Source of the DNA: Myxococcales bacterium | Lineage (GTDB): Bacteria; Myxococcota_A; Polyangia; Haliangiales; Haliangiaceae | Direction: 5' to 3' | Assembly: GCA_016717005.1 (NCBI GenBank) | Contig: JADJUF010000001.1 | Location: forward strand, 1,054,001-1,118,000 | Length of the DNA stretch: 64,000 nt | Notes under the pieces: generated by a model | The model's database searches: none | The model's input: only the letters and a program-made list of their open reading frames with translations | What the model was told of the DNA's origin: nothing | Program-made: the position numbers and the translations under genes | In this document: positions 32,205-47,884 of the stretch, in pieces | Layout of the letters: each line of letters opens with the position of its first letter | Numbering within the stretch: position 1 is the first letter of the stretch

Positions 32205-32770
32205 CCGCGCTGACCAGCCACGGTCCGGCCCTGGCGCGGTGGGCGCGCGCGCGCCTGCGCGAGGAGCTGGGCGGACCGCACGCGTCGCCGCCGGTCGGCG
32301 CCTGGGCCGAGCAGCCGGCCGCGACCTTCGTCAGCCTGCACTGGCCCGACGGCGATCTGCAGGGCTGCATCGGGTCGCTGACGCCGCGGCGGCCGATCGT
32401 CGTCGACGTCGCCGCCAACGCCGTGGCCGCCGGCATCGACGATCCGCGCGGGCGCCGGCTGGGCCTGGCCGACGTCGACGCGCTCGAGCTCGAGCTGTCG
32501 ATCCTGTCGCCGCTCGAGCGGATCGCCGTGACCACCGAGGCCGAGGCGGTGCGCGCGATCCGCCCCGGCGTCGATGGGCTGGTGCTCGGCTACCACGGCC
32601 AGCGCGGCACGCTCCTGCCGGCGGTCTGGGACGACCTGCCCGAGCCGGCGGCGTTCCTGGCGATGCTGCGGCGCAAGGCCGGGCTGGCGCCGGACTTCTG
32701 GAGCCCCGAGGTCGAGCTGTGGCGCTACACCGCCGCGCGCTTCGTCGATCCACCGCGGGCGGCGTCATGA
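32201..32770 (+). CDS. amrA: AmmeMemoRadiSam system protein A (AMMECR1)
   Basis: A 189-residue AMMECR1-domain protein starting at GTG 32201 (GTGA overlap with amrB). The signature LQGCIGSLTPRRPI near residue 46 is the conserved LRGCIG motif of the family, and FVSLHWPDGD precedes it. The C-terminal FWSPEVELWRYTAARF is also typical. AMMECR1 proteins are two-subdomain alpha/beta proteins of unknown catalytic role. It overlaps the radical SAM gene by four bases, so all three are translationally coupled. Confidence 0.9.
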   Translation: MTALTSHGPALARWARARLREELGGPHASPPVGAWAEQPAATFVSLHWPDGDLQGCIGSLTPRRPIVVDVAANAVAAGIDDPRGRRLGLADVDALELELSILSPLERIAVTTEAEAVRAIRPGVDGLVLGYHGQRGTLLPAVWDDLPEPAAFLAMLRRKAGLAPDFWSPEVELWRYTAARFVDPPRAAS

Positions 32771-33834
32771 GCGAGCTCGCGTACCCCGCGCGCTGGTGGC
32801 ACGCCACCGACGATGGCCGCCTGCAGTGCGACCTGTGCCCGCGCGACTGCCGGCTCGGCGACGGCCAGCGCGGCCTCTGCTTCGTGCGCCAGCGCGACGG
32901 CGATCGCCTGGTGCTGACCACCTACGGCCGCTCGAGCGGGTTCGCGCTCGATCCGATCGAGAAGAAGCCGCTCAACCACTTCTATCCGGGCACGAGCGTG
33001 CTGTCGTTCGGCACCGCTGGCTGCAACCTGGCGTGCAAGTTCTGCCAGAACTGGGACATCTCGAAGTCGCGCGACATGGATCGCCTGGCCGATCGCGCCA
33101 GCCCCGAGGCGATCGCCGCGGCCGCGGTCGACGCCGGCGCCGCCAGCGTCGCGTTCACCTACAACGATCCGACGATCTTCGCCGAGTACGCGATCGACAC
33201 CGCGATCGCGTGCCGCGCGCGCGGGATCAAGACGGTCGCGGTGACCGCCGGCTACATCCACGCCGAGCCGCGCGCCGAGCTGTACGCGCACCTCGACGCC
33301 GCGAACGTCGATCTCAAGGCGTTCACCGACGAGTTCTACCACCGCCAGTGCGCGGCCCGCCTCGGGCCGGTCAAGGACACGCTGCGCTACCTCGTCAAGG
33401 AGACCGCGGTCTGGACCGAGATCACGACCCTGATCATCCCGGGCCTCAACGACGGCGACCGCGAGCTCGACGAGCTTGCCGGCTGGGTCGCGACCGAGCT
33501 CGGCCCCGACGTGCCGCTGCACTTCTCGGCGTTCCACCCCGACTACAAGCTCACCGACGTGCCCGCGACCCCGCTCGCGACCTTGCAGCGGGCCCGGGCG
33601 ATCGCGCGGCGGGCCGGCCTGCGCTACGTCTACACCGGCAACGTCCACGATCCGGCCGGGGATGCGACGATGTGTCCCGCGTGCGGCGCCGCGGTGATCG
33701 AGCGCGACTGGTACCAGCTGCTGGCGTGGCGCCTCACCGACGGCGCGTGCGGCGCGTGCGGCGCCGCGATCGCCGGGCGGTTCGCGGCCCAACCGGGCGA
33801 CTTCGGCCGCCGCCGGCTCCGCGTCGCGATCTGA
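32767..33834 (+). CDS. amrS: AmmeMemoRadiSam system radical SAM enzyme
   Basis: A 355-residue radical SAM protein. A Cys-rich N-terminus (CDLCPRDCRLGDGQRGLC) precedes the radical SAM cluster motif CNLACKFCQNWD near residue 88. FTYNDPTIFAEY, TAGYI and NVDLKAF follow as in the PflA-like AmmeMemoRadiSam clade. The tail adds two CxxC pairs (MCPACGAAVIERDWY and CGACGAAI), a rubredoxin-like knuckle. It should cleave SAM to a 5'-deoxyadenosyl radical and act on an unknown substrate with AmrA and AmrB. It ends 56 bp before the helical-repeat operon. Confidence 0.9.
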   Translation: MSELAYPARWWHATDDGRLQCDLCPRDCRLGDGQRGLCFVRQRDGDRLVLTTYGRSSGFALDPIEKKPLNHFYPGTSVLSFGTAGCNLACKFCQNWDISKSRDMDRLADRASPEAIAAAAVDAGAASVAFTYNDPTIFAEYAIDTAIACRARGIKTVAVTAGYIHAEPRAELYAHLDAANVDLKAFTDEFYHRQCAARLGPVKDTLRYLVKETAVWTEITTLIIPGLNDGDRELDELAGWVATELGPDVPLHFSAFHPDYKLTDVPATPLATLQRARAIARRAGLRYVYTGNVHDPAGDATMCPACGAAVIERDWYQLLAWRLTDGACGACGAAIAGRFAAQPGDFGRRRLRVAI

Positions 33835-33890
33835 TCTCGGCGCGGTCGCACCGACGCCCGCGCGGATCGTGTTAGCGTCAGCCGCGAGGG

Positions 33891-36714
33891 ATGACCGACG
33901 CGCGCACATGGGTGATGTTCGCGGATCTCGAGCGTGCGGTGCGCGATCGCGACCCCAGCTCGGCGAGCTCCTCGTCCGCTACCTCGAGCAGGTCGATCCG
34001 CCGCCGGGCTGCGACGACGGCGCCGGCGATGACGATGACGACGATGACGCGGTCGCGCGGCCGCGGCCGCCGAACGGCGCGCTGACGATCTTCAGACTGC
34101 GCCAGCAGATCAGCAACCAGGCGCTGCGCGGCAAGACCGCGACCGAGCGCCGGCTGGCGCGGCGCGAGGCCTGGCAGGCCGCGGCCGCGTCGCCGTGGCT
34201 GCCGCCGCGGCTGCGCCTGGGCCAGCTGCTGCTCGCGCTCGACGACGCCGGCGACGACGCGGCCCGCGCCGCGCTCGTGACCGTGTTCACCCGCGGCCGG
34301 CTGCGCTGGGGCGTGTGGCAGGCGGCCAAGCTGATCTACAAGCGGGCCGAGGCCCGCCACGACGCCCTCCTGTTCGGCGCGCTCGCGTACCGCTTCGACA
34401 TGCTCGGCCCGGATCCGCGCGGGTACGACAAGGACGAGCTGGCGCCCGGCACGATCCTCTACATGAAGAAGCGCGCGTGGCGCTGGCTGCGCCACCTGGG
34501 CCAGGCGGTGCCCGAGGCGTACCCGGCGTTCGCGATCGAGGTGCTGCGCCACTACCGCGACGACGCGCCGGTGCGCTCGTCGTGGGTGGCCGCGCACATC
34601 TGGGGCCGCAAGCGCCTGCGCGGCACCAAGCGACCGGTCGGCTTCCGGCCGCCCGCGCTGACCGAGCGCGCGTTCCCCGACGCGTGGAAGCTGACACCGG
34701 CGCCGCTGGTGCGGCTCCTGCTCGAGGCCGGGCACCGCGAGGTCGCGGGCTGGGCGATCGCCGCGCTCGAGGCCGATCATCCGACGGCGCTGCACGCGCT
34801 GACCCCGGCCCAGCTCGCGGCGCTGGGTCGACGCGGCGCCGACGGCCCGGTGGCGGCGTTCGTCGTCAAGCTCCTGCGCGCGCGCCCCGACCTGCACGCG
34901 TCGCAGTACCGCGCGCTCGGGCTGCACGAGGTCGTCCTCGACTTCCTGCGCAGCCGCGACGCCGGCGTCGCCGGGTTCGCGATCGCGTACGCGCGCACCC
35001 ACGCGGCCGACCTCGAGGTCGAGCGGCTGGTGGCGCTGGCGATCGACGGCCACGCCGACGTGGTCGCGTTCGCGCTCGATCGGCTGGGCGCGCTGCCGAC
35101 GACGACGATCGGCCTGCCGGGGCTGGTGCGGCTGATCCGCGTGCCGGCCGCCCGGGCGCTGGCGATCGCCAAGCTGCGCGAGGGCGCGCGCCCGGCCGAT
35201 CTCGCGGTCGAGCTGTTCGTCGCGCTCGCCACCGGCGGGTACGACCAGCTGCAGTTCGTCATCGGCTGGTACAGCGACGCCGGCGTGACCATCCCGGCCG
35301 GCCACTGGATCGCCACGCTCGCCGACCCGGCCTGCGACCGGGCGGTGCGGAAGCGCGCGCTCGAGGAGCTGGGCCGACGCCCGGGCGCCGAGCTGACCGC
35401 GCGCTGGCTGCAGCAGGCGCTCGAGGATCGCGCGCTCACCGACGCCGTGGCCGGGTGGCTCGAGGCCGGCAAGCTGGCCGGCGACGCGCTCGACGTCGAC
35501 TGGGTCAAGGGCCTGGTGGCGCGGCCGCGGCTGCGCCCGCTCGCGCTGCGCCTGCTCGGCAACCGCGCGCTGGTCGCGCCCGGCCGGATCGGCCTGGGCT
35601 GGCTGCTCGAGCTGGCGCGGTCGACCGAGCCCGATCTGCACGGCTTCGCGCACCGCCTCCTGCTCGAGCACTTCACGCCCGAGGACTTCGCGCCGGCCGG
35701 CGGCGGACGGACCGCAGGCCTGGCGCGGCTGTGGGAGCTGGCCGCGGGCGCCGGCAGCGCCGAGCCGGTGCGGGAGTTCGCGTCGACGTACCTGCGCGCG
35801 CACCACCCGGTGCTGGGCCGCGAGCTGGCCGAGGCCAAAGCGGTCGGGCTGACCCCGCGGCTCACCCACGACGACTACCCCGCGGCGCGGATCGTGCCGC
35901 TCACGCGCGACGCCCGCGCCGACGTGCGCAAGCTCGGCTGCGCGATCGCGGCCGAGGAGATCGTCCGCTGGGGCGATCGCGCGCTGCCCTACCAGCTCGC
36001 GACCAGCGATCACCGCGAGCCGCGCGCGCTGGGCAACGAGCTCCTGCTGGGCGCGATCGCCGCCGGCGACGGCCAGCTCCCGGGCGACTGGCTCGACGGC
36101 GGGCGCGTGTTCGCGCTGGCCGAGTGCCCGCACAAGGGCACGCGCGAGGCGGCGCTGACGATCATCCGGCGCGCGTACGACCGCGTCGGCGGGCGCGCGC
36201 GCCTGGCCTGGCTGATGGAGAGCGCCGAGCGCGACGTGCGGCTGTTCGCGGTGCGGCTGTTCTGGGATCGCCACCGGCCGCGGACCACCCCGGCCGAGTG
36301 GACCCCGGCCCGGGGGCCGTCGGCCGCCGCGGTCGCGGTGGCGGAGCCGCTGGCCGACGGCGAGGCCGAGATCGCGGCGCTGCGGCAGTTCGTGCGGACG
36401 GTGCTGTTCGGGCTGCCGCCGGGGCGGCTCGAGAAGCGCGAGCCGCTGGCCGGCGTGAAGCCCGAGCGGCCGCTGCCGGCGTCGGTGGCCAAGCGCCGGC
36501 TGATCGAGGCCGTGCGCGACCTCGCGGTGCGCGAGGTCGGGTTCGCGGCGCTGGTGGCGCCGGTGCTCGGCGAGGTCGCCGCGTCGGTCGCGCGCGGCGA
36601 GTGGCAGGCGGCGGTCGCCGCGCTGGCCGCGATCCGCCAGGCCCACCCCGGCCTCGGCACGCTCGGGCTGCCGGCGCCGCGGCTGCGTCCGGCTCACCCG
36701 GCGCGGAGGCCGGC

Positions 36715-36718
<4 letters not shown>
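33891..36718 (+). CDS. Large alpha-helical (HEAT-like) repeat protein, apparent N-terminal frameshift
   Basis: About 942 residues if one base is added near 33953. ATG 33891 gives MTDARTWVMFADLERAVRDRDP. Inserting one C into the C4 run at 33953-33956 then joins it to QLGELLVRYLEQ in the main frame. Without repair the main frame would start at 33869 with an unlikely Arg-rich leader. An Asp-rich linker lies near residue 45. The rest is helical repeats rich in Leu/Ala with recurrent R-x-LA and GHREVAGWAIAAL-type units. YMKKRAWRWLRHLGQAVP near residue 200 is a distinctive conserved-looking element. I know no enzymatic motif in it. It overlaps the giant repeat gene by four bases (GTGA), forming an operon with it. 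Confidence 0.65.
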
Positions 36719-43341
<6,623 letters not shown>

Positions 43342-43349
<8 letters not shown>

Positions 43350-45120
43350 GCCCCTCACGACCCTCGACGTCCCGGTCGCGTTCGGCACCGCCAGCGTCGT
43401 CAGCGACGGCGACAGCGTGCGGATCGAGCTCCCGACCGACGGCGCCCGCGCCGCGGCCCACGCCACCACCCGGGTCCACCGGCCGGCCCTCGTGCGCGAC
43501 GCGCTGCTCGCGGTCGGCGACGTGCTCGCCAGCGACCTCCGCTTCCGCGGCCGCGATCGCGCCGACTACCTCGCGTACCTGCTGGCCAAGGGCAAGGGCG
43601 TGTCCAAGCAAGTCTGGGACGCGCAGAAGGAGTACTTGCAGCTGCGCTACGCCGAGGCCGCGCGCGCCGAGGAGCCGCTCGATCCGGTGCTGACGATCGG
43701 CGCCGACGCGCTCCGCCTCGAGCTCCTGTCGCGGGACGAGTCGGCCTACGCCCAGCTCGCGATCGGTGCCGGCGCGCTGGTCGCCGCCGACCTGGCGCCC
43801 GGCACCACCTTCCTCGAGCTGTCGCCGGCGGCGCTGCGCGCGATCGGCCGCGTGCGCACGTACCGCACGACCACGCTGGCGCTCGCGCCCGTCGCGGCCT
43901 CGACCGCGACCGCGACGCCGACCTCGCGCCGCGTGCCCCTGCGCTGGCTGCGCGCGTTCGGCCAGATCCAGGCCGCGGCGCTGTTGCCGGCCGAGCGCTT
44001 CGAGCTGGCGCCGATCGATCTCTATAACGTCCTGTACGCGCTGCGCACGCGCAAGGCCAAGCAGGCGCCGCGGGCCCTGCGCTACGAGCTGGTCCCCGGA
44101 AAGCCGCCGCGGATCGTCCTCGAGCCCTGGGACCTGGTGCTGACCGCGACCGGCGGCCCCTACACCGGCACGCGCCCGATGGTGGTCCGCACCTGGGGCC
44201 GCAACCGGCTCCAGGTGCTCGCGCGCCTGCTACCCCACGCCCGCCGGGTCGCGGTCCACCTGCTCGGCCCCGGGATCCCGGCGTTCTACGTCGTCGACGC
44301 CGGCGACGTCACGCTGACCCTCGGGCTGTCGGGCTGGACCGACGCCGGCTGGGCCGGCATCGCCACGTTCGATCAGCTCGCGGTCGGCGCTGACGATGGC
44401 GCCGCCGACCTCGGGCCGCGCCTCGCCGCCGGCCTGCCGCTGGCCGAGCTGACGCCCGCCACCCGGTCCGCGCTCGCCGCCGAGCTCGCCGGGCTCCGCG
44501 CCGGCGTCGATCTCGCGCGCGGCGTCGCGTTCGCGCGCCCGCTCCTGGCCACGCCGCCGCCCGCCGACGCGCTCCGGTACCGCGACGCGCGCGAGGCCGC
44601 GGCCCACCGCCTCCTGGCCGAGCCCGATCAGGTCGCGCTGACCAAGGTCCACGACCTCGGCGCCGACGGCGAGCGCATCGAGGGCCAGGTCGACGACGCC
44701 CGGGCGCACCGACGCTTCCTGGCGACGTTCACGATCGATCGCGAGGGCCGCACCGCCGGCGCCACCTGCACCTGCCCCGGGTTCCGCCGCGCCGGCATCA
44801 AGGAGGGCCCGTGCGAGCACATGATCGCGCTGCGGGTGCTGCACGTGCGCGCCCAGGCCGCGCTCGCGGCCGCGCGCGACACGGCCGACGGCCGCCGGCT
44901 GATCCGCGCCGAGACCCGGACGCTGTTCCGCCGCACGCCGGCCGGCAGCGAGACCTTCCGGTTGTCGCTCGACGATCGCGCCGTGGTCGCGCGCTGGGGC
45001 GCCGCCGAGCCGCTGCGCATGACCCGCCAGCTCCACCCCAGCGCCGATGACGCGCGCGCCGCGTACTTCGCGCGGCTCGACGAGCTGGCCCGCAAAGGAT
45101 TCATCGATGCGACCGCGTGA
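43342..45120 (+). CDS. SWIM zinc-finger protein with C-terminal WGR-like domain
   Basis: A 592-residue protein. CTCPGF near residue 476 and CEHM near residue 491 form the CxC...CxH zinc site of a SWIM domain, a DNA- or protein-binding finger. The last about 70 residues (FRLSLDDRAVVARWGAAEP, then SADDARAAYFARLDELARKGF) look like a WGR domain, the nucleic-acid-end-binding module found in PARPs. WGA replaces the WGR core. The N-terminal 450 residues are unassigned. ATG 43342 lies inside the end of the giant repeat gene, an eight-base overlap. The next feature is the retron promoter, eight bases after the stop. Confidence 0.75.
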
Positions 45121-45127
45121 GGCCGCG

Positions 45128-45157
45128 TTGACATGCGCTCGTCGCCGCGACTACAGT
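45128..45157 (+). promoter_or_regulatory. Sigma-70-type promoter of the retron
   Basis: TTGACA at 45128-45133 and TACAGT at 45152-45157 are separated by 18 bp. Transcription would start near 45164, about ten bases before the a1 arm of the retron RNA. The -35 match is perfect, which is unusual in this GC-rich window. Confidence 0.6.
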
Positions 45158-45173
45158 CGCGACGTTGTCGTTT

Positions 45174-45432
45174 TCCAGGAAGAGGAGTCGCCTTCGTTAG
45201 CCTGCGCTCCGGCGCAAGGGCGGCGTCGCGCCGTCCCGGCACAAGCAGTAGCCACTCTCCACAAGGTAGGCTGTTCTTGGTTCGCTCGCCCAGAGGGGCC
45301 CCAATTGTCGGGTCCAGCTGGACCAACCGAGCGAACCCGGTTTGCACCCAACAATTGGGGCCCCTCTGGGCGGCGAACCTGTGAGCCTACCGTGTCCCAT
45401 GAGGGTTGTAGCGAGCGCCTCCTCTTCCTGGA
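45174..45432 (+). ncRNA. Retron msr-msd non-coding RNA
   Basis: All retron landmarks are visible. Arm a1 (45174-45187, TCCAGGAAGAGGAG) is the exact 14-nt reverse complement of a2 (45419-45432). TTAGC at 45197-45201 offers a branching G at 45200, 13 nt after a1. Two msr hairpins follow: TGCGC-TCCG-GCGCA at 45203-45216 and GGGCGGCG/CGCCGTCC just downstream. The msd region is a long hairpin with three stems: 45265-45272 with 45384-45391 (8 bp), 45279-45285 with 45373-45379 (7 bp), and 45287-45308 with 45351-45372 (22 bp, perfect). The 42-nt apical loop contains a small palindrome, GGTCCAGCTGGACC. Reverse transcription from the position next to a2 would give msDNA of about 150-165 nt, like Mx162. 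The cognate RT gene lies downstream. Confidence 0.88.
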
Positions 45433-45444
45433 GCCTTTTACAAA

Positions 45445-45490
45445 GAGGGTTTTTCGAAAAAACCCTCCCCCGGCATGCGCCGGGGCCCCC
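45445..45490 (+). other. Two hairpins just after retron a2
   Basis: GAGGGTTTTT (45445-45454) pairs with AAAAACCCTC (45458-45467), and CCCCGGC pairs with GCCGGGG immediately downstream. The first resembles a terminator stem but no T-run follows. It might attenuate transcription into the RT gene or protect the ncRNA 3' end. Confidence 0.4.
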
Positions 45491-45496
45491 ACCCGA

Positions 45497-45960
45497 AACG
45501 GCCCGGAGCGTTCAGCGCGGGTTGGGACCTCGACACGCGAGCGTGCGGATGTTCGGGGCCCGGAGCGTTCAGCGCAGGGTGTAGCCTCGACACGCGACGG
45601 TGCGGAGGTTCGGGGCCCGGAGCGTTCAGCGCAGGGTGTAGCCTCGACACGCGACGGTGCGGAGGTTCGGGGCCCGGAGCGTTCAGCGCAGGGTGTAGCC
45701 TCGACACGCGACGGTGCGGAGGTTCGGGGCCCGGAGCGTTCAGCGCAGGGTGTAGCCTCGACACGGGGCGGGTTGGGCCCGGAGCGTTCAGCGCAGGGTG
45801 TAGCCTCGACACGCGACGGTGCGGAGGTTCGGGGCCCGGAGCGTTCAGCGCAGGGTGTAGCCTCGACACGCGACGGTGCGGAGGTTCGGGGCCCGGAGCG
45901 TTGCGCGCGGGTCTGGACGTCGACACGCGCGGGTGCGGATGCAGCGCGGGGTGCAGGCTC
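45497..45960 (+). repeat. Eight tandem 57-bp repeats between retron ncRNA and RT gene
   Basis: The anchor CGGAGCGTTCAGCGC recurs at 45504, 45561, 45618, 45675, 45732, 45780 and 45837. The core CGGAGCGTT recurs at 45894, followed by a diverged partial copy to about 45960. The unit is 57 bp except for one 48-bp copy that begins at 45732. Internal copies are identical over most of their length. Because 57 is a multiple of three, both strands stay open, but I do not believe the region is coding. No unique spacers separate the units, so this is not CRISPR. Confidence 0.85.
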
Positions 45961-46002
45961 GACGCGCGTGCGTGCTGATCGTTCGGCGCAGCGGGGGTGG
46001 GC

Positions 46003-47346
46003 ATGACGGCGGGGGCGAAGCTGGCGGCGGTGCCGTGGGCGGAGGTCGCGGCGGCGGGCGGGATCCGGCCGTGGGTCGACGCGGCGCTGGCGCGGCAGGG
46101 CCTGGCCGATCCGGGCGTGCCGTCGTCGATGTCCGACGGCGAGAAGAAGGCGTACAAGGCGCGGCGCGAGGAGGAGCGCCGGGTCCGGCGCGAGCTGTTC
46201 CGCGTGGCCTGGGCCGCGTACAAGGCGGTCCACATCGTCCACGTCGGCGCCGGCGTGTGGTGGCACGACACGCCCGACGTCGATCGCTTCGACGCGGCCG
46301 AGCCCGAGCGCAAGCGCGCCGACGCCGACCTGCCGGCGCTGCCCGACGTCGAGGCGCTGGCCAAGGCGCTCGGCCTGTCGATCGCGCGGCTGCGCTGGCT
46401 CAGCTACCACCGCGAGGTCGACACCGGCACCCACTACCAGCGCTGGACGGTGCCCAAGCGCGACGGCGGCGTCCGCCCGATCACCGCGCCCAAGCCCACG
46501 CTCAAGGCGGCGCAGCGGTGGATCGCGCGCTCGATCACCGAGCACCTGCCGGTCCACGGCGCCGCCCACGGCTTCCTGCCCGGGCGCTCGATCGCGACCA
46601 ACGCGGTGGTCCACGCCGGCGCCAAGATCATCGTCAAGCTCGACATCGAGGGCTTCTACCCGACGGTGACCTACCGCCGGGTCAAGGGCCTCCTGCGCAA
46701 GGGCGCCGGCCTCGGCGAGCAGGTCGCGACCTTGCTCGCGCTGATGGCGACCGAGGCGCCGCGCGAGGAGCTGCTCGTGCGCGGCCGCACCTGCTACGTC
46801 GCCACCGGCCCGCGCGCGCTGCCCCAGGGCGCACCGACCAGCCCGTCGATCACCAACGCGCTGTGCCTGCGCCTCGACGGTCGCCTCACCGGCCTGGCCC
46901 GGAGCCTCGGCTGTCGCTACACCCGCTACGCCGATGACATGACGTTCTCGTGGCACGGCGGCGCGGCCGGCCAGGCCGATCGCACCAACGCGATCGGCAA
47001 GCTGCTGCGCGCGGTCGAGATGATCGTCGCGGCCGAGGGCTTCACGATCAAGCGCACCAAGACCCGGGTCATGCGCGGCGGCGGCCGGCAGCAGGTCACC
47101 GGGCTCGTGGTCAACCAGGCCGACGGGCGGCCGCCCGCGCGAGTGCCGCGCGCCACCCAGCGCAACCTGCGCGCGGCGATCAAGAACCGCGAGCTCGGGC
47201 GGCCCGGGCGCGGCGAGTCGATCGAGGCGCTGCGCGGCATGGCCGCGTTCGTGATGATGACCGACCCGGCGCGGGGCCGCGCGTTCATGGCGCGGATCGA
47301 TCGACTGGCGGAGCGCGCCGGCGGAGCGCCGGCAGGAAGCGAGTGA
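46003..47346 (+). CDS. Retron reverse transcriptase (Mx162-like)
   Basis: A 447-residue RT that makes msDNA from the adjacent ncRNA. The first about 145 residues are an extension like that of myxobacterial retron RTs, followed by LRWLSYHREVDTGTHYQRW and PHGAAHGFLPGRS-type sequence. Retron hallmarks are all present: NAVVH (200-204), LDIEGFYPTV with the first catalytic Asp, LPQGAPTSPSITN, RYADDMTFS (catalytic YADD at 309-312) and VTGLVVN (from 365). The ATG at 46003 follows a G-rich stretch; GTG 45997 is the alternative. It lies 570 bp after a2, separated by the 57-bp repeats. The next gene starts two bases after its stop. Confidence 0.93.
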   Translation: MTAGAKLAAVPWAEVAAAGGIRPWVDAALARQGLADPGVPSSMSDGEKKAYKARREEERRVRRELFRVAWAAYKAVHIVHVGAGVWWHDTPDVDRFDAAEPERKRADADLPALPDVEALAKALGLSIARLRWLSYHREVDTGTHYQRWTVPKRDGGVRPITAPKPTLKAAQRWIARSITEHLPVHGAAHGFLPGRSIATNAVVHAGAKIIVKLDIEGFYPTVTYRRVKGLLRKGAGLGEQVATLLALMATEAPREELLVRGRTCYVATGPRALPQGAPTSPSITNALCLRLDGRLTGLARSLGCRYTRYADDMTFSWHGGAAGQADRTNAIGKLLRAVEMIVAAEGFTIKRTKTRVMRGGGRQQVTGLVVNQADGRPPARVPRATQRNLRAAIKNRELGRPGRGESIEALRGMAAFVMMTDPARGRAFMARIDRLAERAGGAPAGSE

Positions 47347-47348
47347 CC

Positions 47349-47880
<532 letters not shown>

Positions 47881-47884
<4 letters not shown>

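Noticed and set aside
45445..45467. Intrinsic terminator after retron a2
   Set aside because: The stem is good but the following bases are C-rich rather than T-rich, so I list it only as a hairpin.
45497..45960. 57-bp tandem repeats as a CRISPR array
   Set aside because: The units are contiguous with no unique spacers, are longer than usual CRISPR repeats, and no cas gene is nearby.
45047..46006. Long plus-strand ORF through the retron ncRNA and 57-bp repeats, and its minus-strand counterpart
   Set aside because: It is open only because the repeat is a multiple of three with no stops. It overlaps the a1/a2 and msd structures and has no protein-like features.
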